Positions 1-11,639 of a stretch of 64,000 nucleotides of DNA are shown here, piece by piece. Below the pieces are notes generated by a model. That model was given only the letters and a program-made list of their open reading frames with translations, did no database searches and was not told where the DNA came from. The stretch lies in assembly GCA_024635475.1 (NCBI GenBank), contig JAGXIW010000005.1:62001-126000 (forward strand), read 5' to 3'. Source of the DNA: a bacterium (GTDB lineage: Bacteria; Patescibacteriota; Gracilibacteria; BD1-5; UBA6164). How positions within the stretch are numbered: the stretch's first letter is position 1; each line of letters starts with the position of its first letter. The translations under genes and the position numbers were made by a program.

Positions 1-1515
1 ATCAACTTTTTCATCCGTTATAGGATTTTTATTGAACCAATAATAGGTATATATTATTATAGATCAAAATATAATAAAAGATATTACATATCAAAGTATG
101 TTTAATATAATTCATCATAGTAATAATGATATAGATGCTATAAGATTCCGTATTACTCTAAAAGGAGCGGCAGAAGCATTTGCATCTATTTCCTTTAATT
201 TATTATATTCTGCAAAGGATTTATTATATGATGTTAAAAATTGTCCTTGTGATATAACCATACAAGCTGCAAATCATATACTGTTTATTAGTGCTAAAAA
301 CACGATTAGATACAAATTATTACTTTTTGCAAATATTCACATTAAAATAAGAGATACTCAAGATAAAATAAGTCATAAATTTGCTATAGTTTTAAATCAA
401 TATTTATCAGCTTTTTTACCAAAAAAATCTTGTAGTCAAAATGCTGGAATTGCGACAATTGCAAGTAGTATATATCATGATCATTCAGAAAAAGAATCAA
501 GAAATTTGATTAGAAATGTAATAGCAAATGTGTCCCAAAATCAAAAGATAATAAGTAATAGTATAGATTGATACATTATAATTGATTTTTTTACATATTT
601 TAAAACATTATAAGTTGAGATAAAATGTTTTTTTGTCTCATTTATAAGTAAGTTTAGAGTTAATCAAGTTTGAATTGTTAATGGTTTTAAAAATAAATAT
701 TTTGATGTGTTAATTATATTTTTTAGTTCTATCTTATTAACTGATTTTATTAAATCATTTTTTATATTATTTCAAATATTTTTTATATTGTCTTTGTCAA
801 GCAATACTTTGAATTTATAAATATCTTTTAAAGTTAGAGTTTTTGTATTATTATCAAAAAAACTCAAAGTAAAATATATTACCAAGATTATTACAAATAT
901 GGTTAGAAATATTATAAAGTTTGGTGATAAAGTAAGAATGAATCATGTAATAATCAATCATAAAAGAGATCAAATTCAAGTTGCTAGATTTTTATTTGCT
1001 ATCATTGATGTATATTGGCTAGGGTTTGCATTATTTAATATATAAGATACTAAAGTTACTTCTTGTAATTCTTTTGTCAATCCATAACAAAAAGATGCGA
1101 TAAGTAATAGTATCAAATTATATCATTTTCACATAAAAAATTCTAATGCATAACTGATGGGTCATAGATTATCAGGTGGTAGTGTTTTTAAAAAATCACT
1201 GATTTGGAGAGTGAAATTTATAAATATAAGCATAGCAATAATTTCGGCAATATATGATATAATAAACAAAGTTTTTGGTTTAAAATATTTTTGAATAATT
1301 CAGATTGATATGTCTAGTAAAAAAGAAAATAGATTTCATATTCATAAAAAAAATCAAACCCAAATAATTGATTTTAATTGAAAGGTAAAAAAGAAAAAAA
1401 CACTAAAATGAAAAATCATCCATATTAGGTTGGAAACAATTATGTTTATAAAAAAGTTTCTTTTTCTTATGGAATCAAGTTCTTTGTCTACAGATATTAT
1501 TGCAAGTTCAGGCAT
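1..1515 (-). CDS. MFS-type transporter, paralogue 2 (3' end outside window)
   Basis: Polytopic membrane protein with about a dozen hydrophobic segments and a cytoplasmic loop after TM2 (DISIGIIQKYF) resembling the MFS loop motif. It starts MPELAIISVDKELDS at 1515 and stays open, with TGA as Gly, past the left edge (at least 505 codons). It lies 30 bp downstream of and is colinear with a close paralogue on the same strand; both share the N-terminus and the loop, so they arose by tandem duplication. The substrate cannot be read from the sequence. Family assignment rests on topology and the loop motif, so the exact transporter family is only moderately certain. Confidence 0.7.
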
Positions 1516-1545
1516 AATAAATAAGTATTATAAGTTTATAGTGCA

Positions 1546-3078
1546 TTATTCTAAATCAGCCTTTAAGACTTTTCTATTTTTTAGAGTCCAAAAAGCAAGG
1601 TATGTAATAAATCATCAAAATATTATAAAAAATCAAAAATATTTCAAACTAGCTAATATTAATCATCAAAGGAATAATCAAAATACATTTGCTAGGTTTT
1701 GAATTAATTTTGATGGGGCAGCAGAAGCATTGGCATCTATTTCTTTTAGATTGTTATAGTTTGCGAAAGCTTTATTATAGGATTCTAAAAATAGAGCTTG
1801 AGATAGACTCATACAGGCAGCATATCATATACTATTTATTACGGCCAATGACATTAATAATAAGATGTTATCACTGTTAGCAAAAATTCACATAAATAAT
1901 AAGGATAATCATGAAATTATAAGTCAACTATTTAACATAATATAGATTCAATGTTTTTCCGCTTGTTTACTAAAGTAATTTTGTAATCAAAAAGCTGGAA
2001 TAGCTATAATTCAAAGTAAAACATATCCCCATCAACTCCATAAACTATCTAGAAATGATATTAAGAAAGTTGCGGCAAATGTATCCCAAAATCAAAAAGT
2101 CGCTCCTATGGCTAAGCTCCAATAAACAACTAAAGAATTATTTTTATTTAAAAGAACTTTATATGTAGTTATAAATTCTTTTTTTGTCTGTTCAATGAGT
2201 AAGTTGAAGCTCAGTCAAGATTGTTTAGATACGGGTTTTAAAAATAGATATTTAGAAGAAGATATTATATTTTTTAACTCAACTCTATTAACTGATGTGA
2301 CAATTTTATTTTTTATGTTGTTACCTAAATTTTTTCACAATTCTGTTATATTGTTTTTACTGGTAAATACTTTAAATTTATAAATATCTTGCAAAGTTAA
2401 AGTTTTTTCAGAATTATCAAAAAAAGTTTTTGTGAAATAAATGATTAATAAAATCATAAAAATAATTACAAATATAATTAATTTTGGGTATAACATAAGA
2501 ATAAATCAAGACAAAATTAATCAAAATAATGATCAAATTCAACTTCAAAGATTTTTCTTTGCAAATATTGAATTATATTGGTTATGATTAGCATTGTTTA
2601 ATACATATGAAATTATTGTTACATCTTGTAATTCTTTTGTTAATCAATAACAAAATGAGGCAAGTAAAAGTAGAATTAAATTTAATCATTCTCATAAGAA
2701 AAAGTGCAAACTATTTCAAATAAATCACATATCAGAAGATGGAATTTTTTCTGCAAGACCTGATACTTGGAATATAAAATAAGCAAAAATAAGTATAGCT
2801 GTGATTTCAGATATATAAGAGAATATAAACAACGTTTTAGCTTTGAAGTATTTCTGTATGATTCAAATAGATATATCGAGTAAAAAAGCGAATAAATTTC
2901 AAATTCACAAAAATATTCAAACTAATGCAATAGATTTTAATTGAAAAGTAAAGAAAAATATCACACTAAAATGAAAAGTCATCCACATAAAATTTGAAAT
3001 CACTATTGTTAAAAATAGGTTTTTTTCTTTCATTGGTTCAAGTCCTTTTTCTACTGATATTATAGCTAATTCTGACAT
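1546..3078 (-). CDS. MFS-type transporter, paralogue 1
   Basis: A 510-residue integral membrane protein starting MSELAIISVEKGLEP and ending TAA. About 12 hydrophobic helices alternate with short loops. The loop DISIGIIQKYFKAKTLF after TM2 fits the MFS DxxxG signature, and a long cytoplasmic segment separates the two halves, as usual for 12-TM MFS proteins. Numerous membrane glycines are TGA. It precedes the truncated paralogue by 30 bp and probably shares its transcript. No substrate-specific motif is recognised. Confidence 0.72.
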
Positions 3079-3314
3079 ATAATAATTAACAATTAACAAT
3101 TAATGATTAATAATTAAGATTTTTGTCTTAACATACACTTTTATTGTATCATTTTTTTTGTTTAAAATCAAAAATATGTAAGGTAAATGAATATAGAATA
3201 TAGAATATACAAGAAAAAATAAAGAAAAATAAATCTTTTTGACAAGATTAATTAGAAAACTATAATTTGAAGAAATAAAGAAAAAAAATTTTCATATTTA
3301 TTAATTAATTTAGA

Positions 3315-4637
3315 ATGTCTTTTTGTTTTAGTTCTATCAATCTATGATGTAGTAAAAATCTGGTTGATTTAGAATACATTGTATGAGAAATTATGTCTTC
3401 TAGTAAAGAAAACATAAAGTATTTTGATGATCCAGAAGAAGATGATGTACAATATGTTATAATCAATACTTGTTGATTTCTATCGAGCTCTAGAGATGAA
3501 GCAGAAAAAACTATAAAGTATTATGATGATTTGTGAAAAAAGATTATTTTAACTGGTTGTTATGTGCCTGTAAGAGATGATGATTTTTTGAAAACTCTAA
3601 ATAATCTTTACAGAGTTTTTCCGATAGAGCAAAGTGAAACTGTCTCAAAAAAAATCTTTGATTTTAAAGAAAAAAAATTACAAAACTATATAGAAAATCT
3701 AGAAAGATTAAATGATACAAAAAAAGCATTTATTTGGTCATGAAAAAATACTAGATTTCCTTTCAACTCGCCTTATGGTTACGAATTTGTGAAAATATCA
3801 GAATGATGTGATAATAGATGTAGTTTTTGTATAATACCAAAAATCAGATGAAATCAGACTTCAAGACCAATTGACGATATAATAATTGAAATAAAAAATC
3901 TTGTTAATTTATGAGTCAAAGAAATAGAAATAATTTCACAAGACACAACTAGATACGGAACTGATTTGTATGGGGAAGCAAGACTTTTTGAATTATTGGA
4001 AGAAATAGAAAAAATAGATTTAGATTTTAGGTATAGACTTTTTTACCTTTATCCAGATATACTTACCTTAAATCATCTAAAAAAACTTAAAAACTTTAAA
4101 AAATTTATTCCTTATTTTGATTTACCAGTTCAGCATATAAATACAAAAATTCTTAAGAGGATGTGAAGATTTTATGATGATAAACATATTTTTGCATTAT
4201 TTGATTTTATAAAATATGAATTCAAAGATGCATTTTTACATACAAATTTTATAATTTGATTTCCGTGAGAGTGAGAATTAGAATTTCAAGATTTGCTAGA
4301 TTTTGCAAAAAAATATGAGTTTGATAGTGTCTCAATGTTTGGTTACCATGATGAAGTTTTAGCTTCAAGCAGTAAACTTGATAAAAAAGTAAATGATAAA
4401 ATTATACAAAAAAGAGTAGATATTATGTGAAAAGTATTGAATAAAATATATACAAAGAAAGAAAAACAAAGAAAATGAAAAGAATTTATAGGTTTTATAC
4501 ATAATTATGATGATAAAAAAGTATATGTAAGATGCGAATATAAAGCTCCAGAATTAGATGAATTGGATAAAATTCCAATTCAAAATATAATTTCAGGAAA
4601 TATAAAAATCGGTGAAAAAGTAAAATATCATATATAG
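3315..4637 (+). CDS. rimO: Ribosomal protein S12 (aspartate) methylthiotransferase RimO
   Basis: Radical-SAM enzyme that adds a methylthio group to the conserved aspartate of ribosomal protein S12. The N-terminal UPF0004 domain begins MSFCFSSINLGCSKNLVD, with the RimO-type LGCSKN and NTCGF cysteines. The radical-SAM cluster motif is CDNRCSFCIIPKIRG (CxxxCxxC), followed by SRP and DTTRYGTDLYG, which distinguishes RimO from MiaB. A TRAM-like domain closes the 440-residue protein. TGA supplies the glycines of LGC, TCGF, EGCD and IRG. It stands alone on the + strand ahead of a pilin gene. Confidence 0.93.
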
Positions 4638-4722
4638 AAGTTAAATATCACATTTTATTTTTTGCTTTTTAAATACTAATTTATATAATTTAAGCACTTT
4701 TTTATAGTTTAAATATCAATGA

Positions 4723-5982
4723 ATGAAAAGATCAATTATTTTTTTTAGAAATAATTATAGTTTTAAAAGTGCATTTACACTAGTAGAATTGATTGTAGTA
4801 ATGACAATATTAACAATATTATGAACAATTTGATTTGTATCATATAATAGTTATTTAGTATGAACAAGAGATACAAATAGAACAAGTCAACTTATAACTA
4901 TACACGATTGATTAGAGGTATATAGTACAAAAACTAATTTACCACTACCTGAAAATAATGTAGAAGTAAAGGCAAGTTGAAGTGTAATATGATATCAATG
5001 ATATGTGTGAAAAGATATTTTAACATTGATTGAGTACAGTAAATGATGAATAGATCCAAAAGATAACACATATTTTAGTTATTATTTAACAGTAGACAAA
5101 AAAAACTTTCAACTAATGGCTCTTTTAGAAGATAGTGGAAATAAACAAGTAGTGTGAAATATAACAAATCAAGCAAAAGCTATAGATTATACAAAAAGAT
5201 ATCCAGCATTTTATTGAAAGAAACTTGGTATACTTACTGAAAGTATAACAAATTTACCTATACAAGAAGTATCAAGTATAGTGGCGAGTTGATACTTAGA
5301 TATAGTTTTAACAACAAATTCATATATAGCTAATTATACTGACACAGATAATGTAAGTTGAACTGGATTGACTTTGGCAAAATCAAATCCAAATGCTAGT
5401 TGTAAAAGAATTGTAGAAACATGATGAAATAGATGAAATTGAGTATATACAATTAACCCTACATGAACAAGTTTCGATGCATATTGTGATATGACTGAAG
5501 ATGGTGGTTGATGGACTTTGGTAATGAAATGAAAAAGTTGAAATATTGCATCATGATGGGATACTTCAACTTGAGATTTAAATTTAACAAATTCTTTACA
5601 AGACAATGATACTTTTAAATTTGCTGATTCAAAAATTAATTCTATTGTTACATCTGCTTATAGAATTATAAAAAATAATGAAACAACAGCTCCTATATAT
5701 AATAAGTTTTTTATTAATTGAACTTGTGTTTATGCACATACAACACAAAATGTAGTTTGAAATTGTATGAATTCTTATACAAATAAAGAATTATCTCAGT
5801 GATTGTTTACATGAGCAAATCCTACTACAAGTACTAAAGGTATATCTGTATATATATCATGAACAAATTGACATATTGTAACAAATAATTGAGGGGTAGA
5901 CTGATGGTTATTACCGACAGTAGATTGAGTTGGTGTTTTAAATTGAACTAATTGATGAACTTTCTCAATGTGGGTAAAATAA
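4723..5982 (+). CDS. Type IV pilin-like protein with fibrinogen-type C-terminal domain
   Basis: A 419-residue secreted or surface protein. Residues 15-45 form a class III prepilin signal: SAFTLVELIVVMTILTI with the conserved Glu five residues after the cleavage site. A pilin-like middle region follows, then from about residue 215 a fibrinogen-C-terminal-like fold start, with YTINPTG, YCDMTEDGGGWTLVMKG and paired cysteines. Such domains bind sugars or proteins in other systems, so an adhesive pilus tip is a reasonable inference. The ATG at 4723 was chosen because the one at 4719 meets TAG after nine codons. A strong terminator follows. Confidence 0.85.
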
Positions 5983-6005
5983 AAGTTATAAAGAAAAACA
6001 ATAAA

Positions 6006-6038
6006 AAAAGTAGAAAATTCCAATTTCTACTTTTTTTT
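6006..6038. terminator. Bidirectional Rho-independent terminator
   Basis: Inverted repeat AAAAGTAGAAA / TTTCTACTTTT with a short loop, flanked by A-run and T-run. It separates the convergent pilin gene and the minus-strand prepilin gene and can serve both. Confidence 0.85.
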
Positions 6039-6046
6039 GTTATTTT

Positions 6047-6487
6047 TTACTTCCACATTTTCCATTTTTTTTCTATTTTTCAAACGGATTCATTATAAAC
6101 TCAGAGATTCCAGTTTAAGTAATTGCTTCAAGAATCTGTTATTTTTGCATAAAGGTAATAATTTAGATTATTAAGAATTACTGGTGTAAATGTATAATTG
6201 GTGTTGTAAGTTCAAGTTAAGCATTTTCCTGTTAAACTATTTTCAAAATATAGACTTCAAGTTTGAGAATTGAAATTTGAAGTTTCCAGAATATTAAATC
6301 ATATATTTTCTAAACAAGTTATAGAATTTGTTATGAGGATATTTGCATCAAGAAAATTATTTGAATTATTTATGATTTTATTATTTTCAGCTATAAGTTT
6401 ATAAATTCAAAAAACTGATAAACTAAGTATGATAGATGAAACTACAACTTCAATTATAGAAAAAGCTTTGTTTGATTTATATCTCAT
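6047..6487 (-). CDS. Prepilin-type N-terminal methylation protein
   Basis: A 146-residue small pseudopilin-like protein. The N-terminus MRYKSNKAFSIIEVVVSSI carries the type III signal (F|SIIE, Glu+5) and a single hydrophobic helix. The rest is a polar globular domain with two cysteines and no recognisable family. It is convergent with the fibrinogen-domain pilin and lies just downstream of groEL on the same strand; both prepilins probably feed the same type IV pilus, whose assembly genes are not in this window. Confidence 0.8.
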
Positions 6488-6506
6488 TGAATTTAATTTT
6501 AATTTC

Positions 6507-8165
6507 CTAATACATTCCCATTCAAGGCATTCACATACCTCACATTCAAGCTCAAGTACTACAATTTCAACTACATCCATCATCTTTTTTAGGAGTTTCA
6601 GTTACTGCAGCCTCAGTTGTAAGGAACATTCAAGCTAAACTTATTGCTTCCTCTAGAGCAACTCTTTCAACTTTTTTAGGATCTATAATTCAAAAAGCTA
6701 CCATATCTACAAATGTATCATTTGCAGCATTATAACCATAATTTATAGATTTTTCTTCAACTATTTTATTGATTATTACACTTCATTCTTTACCTGCATT
6801 TTCAACTATTTGTCTAATTGGGTAAGATAGTGCTTGTCTAACTATAGAAACTCAGATATTTTGATCTTCATTTCATAAATCAAAATCTTCTAGTACTTGA
6901 GAAGCTTTTAATAGAGCAACTCATCCTCAAGCAACAACTCATTCTTCAACTGCTGCTCTTGTAGCATTTAGAGCATCTTCTATTCTCAATTTTTTTTCTT
7001 TCATTTCTACCTCAGAAGCAGCACCTACTTTGATAACAGCAACTCCTCATGAAAGCTTAGCTAGTCTTTCCATCATTTTTTCTTTATCATAATCACTAGT
7101 TGAGATTTCTATTTGTTGTTTTATCATTGCAACTCTTTCTTGTATTTCTTTTGTGTCTCATTCTCAACCAACTATTATAGTTTTATCTTTTGAAGCTATT
7201 ACATTATTTGCATGTCATAAATCATCTAAAGTAGCATTTTCTAATTTCATTCCAAGTTCTGAAGTTATAACTCTTGCTCAAGTCAAAACTGCTATATCTT
7301 GAAACATTTCTTTTTTTCTATCACCAAATCAAGGAGCTTTGATTGCAAGTATATTTAAAATTCATTTTAATTTATTTAGTATAATTGTAGTTAAGGCTTC
7401 TCCGTCCATATCATCAGCAATGATAACTAGATCTTTTCTACCTGACCCAACTAATTGTTCTAAAATAGGTAATAGATCTTTTGTATTTGAGATTTTACTA
7501 TCTGTTATAAGGATTGGAGCATCTTTCATAGAAGCTTCCATTTTTTCAGCATTTGTAATCATATAAGGACTTACATAACCTTGATCAAATTGCATACCTT
7601 CCATTACTTCTACATCAAGTCCAAATGTTTGACCCTCTTCAACAGTTATTACTCAGTTATTTCATACTTTATCCATAGCTAGAGCTATGATATTACCGAT
7701 TTCTTCGTCTTGTGCAGAAATAGTTGCAACTTGTGCAATTTCTTCTTTTGTGTTAATCATTTTAGCATTTTTTATCAATTCTTCATTGATTTTTTCTCAT
7801 GCTTTTTTCATACCATTTTTAAGTTCAACAGAATTAACTCAGTTTTTTATATATCTAAGTCATTCTTTTGCAAGAGCATAAGTAAGCAGGGTAGCAGTAG
7901 TTGTACCATCTCAAGCTAGTTTATTTGTCTTTTCTGCAGCTTCTTTTACAAGCTCTGCTCATAAGTTTTCAAATTTATCTTCTAAATCTATTTCTTTTGC
8001 AATTGTAACCCCATCATTTGTGATTTGAGGAGAACCGTATCATTTATCAAGGATTACATTTCTTCATTTTGGTCACATAGTTACAGTTACAACTTTTGCA
8101 ACTTTTTCAATTCATGCAAAGATTTTTTGTCTTGCATCATCACTAAATTTTATTTGTTTTGCCAT
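6507..8165 (-). CDS. groEL: Chaperonin GroEL (Hsp60)
   Basis: A 552-residue chaperonin that folds proteins in its ring cavity with GroES. It starts [16 protein letters not shown] and carries the expected equatorial, intermediate and apical motifs ([41 protein letters not shown]). It ends with the typical flexible Gly/Met tail (GMGGMGMPGMGMY), in which many glycines are TGA. The length is normal. groES lies upstream on the same strand, with 220 bp in between that is largely filled by a dispersed repeat. Confidence 0.97.
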
Positions 8166-8184
8166 AATTTTATTTGATTAAGAA

Positions 8185-8371
8185 ATATTGTCATTCTGAA
8201 CTTGTTTCAGAATCATAAAAATATTTTTCCATTATAAAACAATTTAGTTTTACTTTTGAATCCAAAAGTAAGCAAAAGATTTAGGGGGTTTCGAATTTCA
8301 GAATTTATGTTTTGTGGTTTCTGTGAGTAATCACTAGAATCTCACCCCCTAAGACCCCATATTTCTAAATG
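8185..8371 (-). repeat. Dispersed repeat family A, copy 1 (inside groES-groEL interval)
   Basis: A repeat of about 185 bp with partners at 21727-21850 and 26289-26475. Shared landmarks, read on the minus strand, are ACATTTAGAAATATGGGGTC, CGAAACCCCCTAAATC, the palindrome TTACTTTTGGATTCAAAAGT and a final GATTCTGAAACAAGTTC / GAATGACA element. It occupies most of the gap between groES and groEL and contains no open frame. The core is roughly 85-90% identical between copies by eye. Confidence 0.85.
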
Positions 8372-8385
8372 TTTTTTAGTTTTTT

Positions 8386-8661
8386 TTACTCAACTATAGC
8401 TAGTATATAATCAATTCAGATTATTTTGTATTCTTGTCAGTCTAGTTTGATATTATCTCAGACATATTGTCAGCAAAGCACTTTGTTTCATATTTTTATG
8501 CTATCCATTGGAGAATCTTTTTTTCCAGGTCCTATAGCAACTACTTCATACATATAAGGTTTTTCTTTGTTTGCAGTTTCCGGTATATAGATACCACTTT
8601 TTGTTATATTTTCTTTTTCTGTGGCTTTAAGTACCACTCTATCGCTTAAAGGTTTTAACAT
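8386..8661 (-). CDS. groES: Co-chaperonin GroES (Hsp10)
   Basis: A 91-residue co-chaperonin forming the lid of the GroEL cavity. [17 protein letters not shown] opens the GroES fold, and the mobile-loop region contains [23 protein letters not shown] and the C-terminal [13 protein letters not shown] complete a normal-length protein. Four glycines are TGA. The start is fixed by the position of a promoter and CIRCE-like operator immediately upstream. It is the first gene of a groES-groEL operon read leftwards. Confidence 0.95.
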
Positions 8662-8686
8662 AATTTAGTTTAAATTAAAAAATAAA

Positions 8687-8725
8687 TTATCACCCATATT
8701 ATGGGGGTGATAATTTTAAAGTCAA
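8687..8725 (-). promoter_or_regulatory. groES promoter with CIRCE-like operator
   Basis: An inverted repeat TTATCACCC-N9-GGGTGATAA (8687-8713) lies about 25 bp upstream of groES. The arm length and nine-base spacing match the HrcA operator CIRCE (TTAGCACTC-N9-GAGTGCTAA), though the arm bases differ. Read on the minus strand, TTGACT (8720-8725) is a -35 and CATAAT or TAATAT between the arms a -10, so a bound repressor would block the promoter. An identical arrangement is found at 9525-9562. Confidence 0.7.
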
Positions 8726-8784
8726 ATTTTTTTTGAGAAGAAAGTTGATAAAAAATAATTAATAAGTTTTGTAGTAAATTGTTA

Positions 8785-9504
8785 CTATTTTCTAGGAGTT
8801 TTAACTATTTTTGACTCTTCAGGATTTTCAGATATTATTTCATATTTGTAGTTTTTATCTTGAGATAATACTCAATCAATATTGTCTAATACTTCAAAAC
8901 TATCTTGATCAGCTCAATCAATAACCATATCGAATATGTAAACATGATTTTTATCTTTTCAGTAAAAATCATCTATATTTGTAAATGTATTTGAGTCTGC
9001 TCATTTTAATTGAATTCCTGACCAAAAAACATAATTTTTATCTTTTGAATATCTATCATCTAATATTTGAAAACTTGAAGGATCAGCATCTTTTAAGGTA
9101 ACTAAATCATACATACGCATTTTATCAATTATTACATATACTTTATTTTTATCTTTAGCATAATCTCTGTTGTATCAATGATTTATGATTTCAAATGTTA
9201 ATATATCTGCATTTTCAATTTCTATTTTATTATTCAACTGATCAATCCAATATACATTATTTTTTTCTATAATATAAGCTTGAGTCTTATTAGATCAGTT
9301 TGAAGTTTGTTCAGGTATTCAAGAATTTTCTTTAGTAACTCATGTTTGAGTTATTCAGTTCTGATTAATTAAATCTTGAGAAGTTCAACTTTGAATAATT
9401 TCTTTCTGAAGATTTTCAGTATTTTCCAAAGAAATTTCTTTTTTAAAACATCAAGTAAATAATATACTTGATGAAACTAAGCTAATAATTAATAATTTTT
9501 TCAT
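8785..9504 (-). CDS. Lipoprotein of the DKNYY family
   Basis: A 239-residue exported lipoprotein. MKKLLIISLVSSSILFTGC is a lipoprotein signal peptide with Cys19 as the lipidation site. A low-complexity linker (residues 20-75) leads into repeated units containing DKNKVY, DKNYVF, DKNHVY and DKNYKY, separated by ADxxSFxxL segments, the hallmark of DKNYY repeats. The family's function is unknown. The gene has the same promoter and CIRCE-like operator as groES, suggesting it is part of the heat or envelope stress regulon; it may read through into groES. Confidence 0.82.
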
Positions 9505-9524
9505 AAATCAAATTAAAAAATAAA

Positions 9525-9562
9525 TTATCACCCATATTATGAGGGTGATAATTTTAAAGTCA
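9525..9562 (-). promoter_or_regulatory. Second CIRCE-like operator and promoter
   Basis: TTATCACCC-N9-GGGTGATAA at 9525-9551 with TTGACT upstream on the minus strand at about 9557-9562 and CATAAT between the arms, 20 bp before the DKNYY lipoprotein start. Some 65 bp around it are nearly identical to the groES upstream region, pointing to duplication of a regulatory segment. Confidence 0.68.
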
Positions 9563-9648
9563 AATTATTTTTGAGATTTTTTGAAAGTATTAGATACTAA
9601 GTGAATTTGAAAATATTTCTATAACTTTTCCATCAAATATAACACTAT

Positions 9649-10335
9649 TTAATATTTTTGTATAGTTCTTATACTTAAATAATTATTCTTATCATCAATA
9701 TTATCTTGAACATATTTTTTAAATCATATTTTTAATGCTCTTTCTCTATTAAATGCAGTAGATGACCAATAAAAATCCGCATTTAACCCTAAGAAATCCG
9801 TTAAAGATTTTCTATTTTCATTTCAAGAAGAATTTATAAAATTACTTATTACTCTAAAATCTTTTATTTCTGGAATACTATCCATCATATTTTCTTTTTT
9901 TAAATCATCCCATTTTTCTAAATCATACCAATTTTTCTTTTCTGGTAAATCATCTAAATCCAATATAAAATTTAGAGTTTTAAAATCAATTCATTCATCT
10001 TTAATTTCTATCTTATCTTTCCATTCAATCCACCATTGAGGATTATTTTGTATCACTTGTATAAGATTATTATATCTAGTTTCAAGTTTAGGATTATTTT
10101 TCCAAGATTTTGGCATAGTTGGAACAATGTCTGAAATTGTTGCTTGTCATGTTATGATATTTTTAATTAGTTTTGCTTTTGATCTTATTAAATCTTGTTG
10201 TCTTATTATACCTAGGGCATGTTCTATGGCTATATCAGCTTTATCAATTTGATTTGAAGCATTAACAAAAGCATTGTGTAATAAATTAGCTTCTATACGA
10301 CAATCATCATCTTTTGGTTTTGGAGTATTTGACAT
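9649..10335 (-). CDS. Hypothetical protein
   Basis: A 228-residue soluble protein starting MSNTPKPKDDDCRIEANLL. It has a helical N-terminal half (residues 10-65) and then acidic, Trp-rich segments (NNPQWWIEWKDK, KKNWYDLEKWDD). No signal peptide, membrane segment or catalytic motif is visible and I do not recognise the family. Four glycines are TGA, so it is native in code use, unlike the genes immediately upstream. Confidence 0.6.
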
Positions 10336-10462
10336 AAATTAAAATAAAAAATAAAAAAATATGGATTTCCCATAAATTATATTCTATATTATAATCTAAT
10401 TTAGGAACTTTGCAAATTTTTTTTAGATTCTACTTTTTGTTACTTAGATCATATATTTCAAT

Positions 10463-11176
10463 TTATATACTTTGATTTTTTTCTAAATAAAGTGTAATTT
10501 TTTTATGAAGTGATTGCACTACTGGCTGGCTTAATTGGTGTGCTTGTTCATATCTTTCATTCAAACTATCCCATTCATTATTTTCGTCTGCACGATCAAG
10601 ATGACCCCATATTTCATCAATCGGGATGCCAACTCCTTGCAATGTACCAGTCAGTGGATTCACTTGATTAATATCAACTTCATTGATTCCATCATCGGGA
10701 TTTTTAAAATCAGGACTATAAATCTCCAAAACAGTTCCATAAATTATGGGGGTAGTACCAGATTTTTTAGCATAAAATTCTGTCAATCTTGCTTTCGCTT
10801 TTTTTGTCTTGACTTTAAAATCATCGCTCATTTTGGTATGTATCGGCATAATAAATACATCAATAACATTTTTCTTGATTGTGTAGCCATGTTTTCGAAA
10901 AGTCTGGCCAATTAATCAGCCTTGCCTGATTTCATCATCGATACCGGCAATTTCTATATTTCTCTTATCATAAGTTAAAAAAGTAAGAGCATAAGTTCTT
11001 AAAATATTTTTGTCATCCACGAGTCTTGCTTCTCTGACTCTTTCAGCTCCTTTTTTCATTTCATGAACATTGTCATGCCTTAAAACCTCCGCATGAATCG
11101 GACCATATTTTTGTTCAAGAATATCTGTATGAAGTTTGTTATTGACTGGAAAATGTTCTTGTTTGAATACTTCCAT
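10463..11176 (-). CDS. Uncharacterised protein, probably imported
   Basis: A 237-residue protein starting MEVFKQEHFPVNNKLHTDI. A single TGA (about residue 87, in RQG-G-LIGQTF) is read through as Gly; every other glycine is GGN and several Arg codons are CGN, unlike most of the window. The most structured stretch is GLIGQTFRKHGYTIKKNVI. I do not recognise the family. It heads a block of genes with standard-code habits, so recent acquisition with one Gly codon already converted to TGA is the simplest reading. Confidence 0.65.
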
Positions 11177-11235
11177 AAAAAATAATATTAATACAATTTT
11201 GTTGGATATCGAGTGTTATGTGCTGAATTAATATT

Positions 11236-11586
11236 TTATTTATTAAGTCTAATAAAGAAAAATTCGTTTTCCTCTTTTCCAGTAGCTTCAATTTTATGTT
11301 CTATCCCATCAGGAATATAGATGAGGTCATCAGGAGAATATTCGAATTTCTCGCCACCCTTAAATTCAATAAATCCTTTACCTTTCAAAACAACAAAAAA
11401 TTCATCAATGTCTTCATGAGAATGCCAATCAAATGTTGCCCCTACCTTGAGATAACCTTTTGTCATAGCTTGAAATTGTTCTGACACAGCATCAATCTTT
11501 GATAAAATGAGTTGCCTTTTCCCGCTTCCTCCATGAGCCTCTTCAACAGGAATTATTTTTAAATTTTTCTTGAAAGGTTTTCTCAT
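11236..11586 (-). CDS. Cupin-domain protein
   Basis: A 116-residue single-domain cupin. The two motifs are FDWHSHEDIDEFFVVLKGKG (HxH...E) and PDGIEHKIE with the third histidine, so a metal site is likely; the substrate is unknown. All eleven glycines are GGN and none TGA, which is atypical for this genome and groups it with the neighbouring imported block. Confidence 0.85.
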   Translation of the reverse strand: MRKPFKKNLKIIPVEEAHGGSGKRQLILSKIDAVSEQFQAMTKGYLKVGATFDWHSHEDIDEFFVVLKGKGFIEFKGGEKFEYSPDDLIYIPDGIEHKIEATGKEENEFFFIRLNK

Positions 11587-11639
11587 ATGAATTCTTTTAA
11601 TAAAATATTAAGTTAGATGTTTTTCGTGGCTTTAGCGAA

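Noticed and set aside
98-571. Open frame of 157 codons on the + strand
   Set aside because: Antisense to the MFS gene; the minus frame with TGA=Gly has the membrane-protein pattern and matches its paralogue.
8687-8713. Hairpin read as a Rho-independent terminator
   Set aside because: It sits 25 bp before groES with promoter hexamers around it, has an exact nine-base loop and is repeated before another start codon; an operator fits better, although termination is not excluded.
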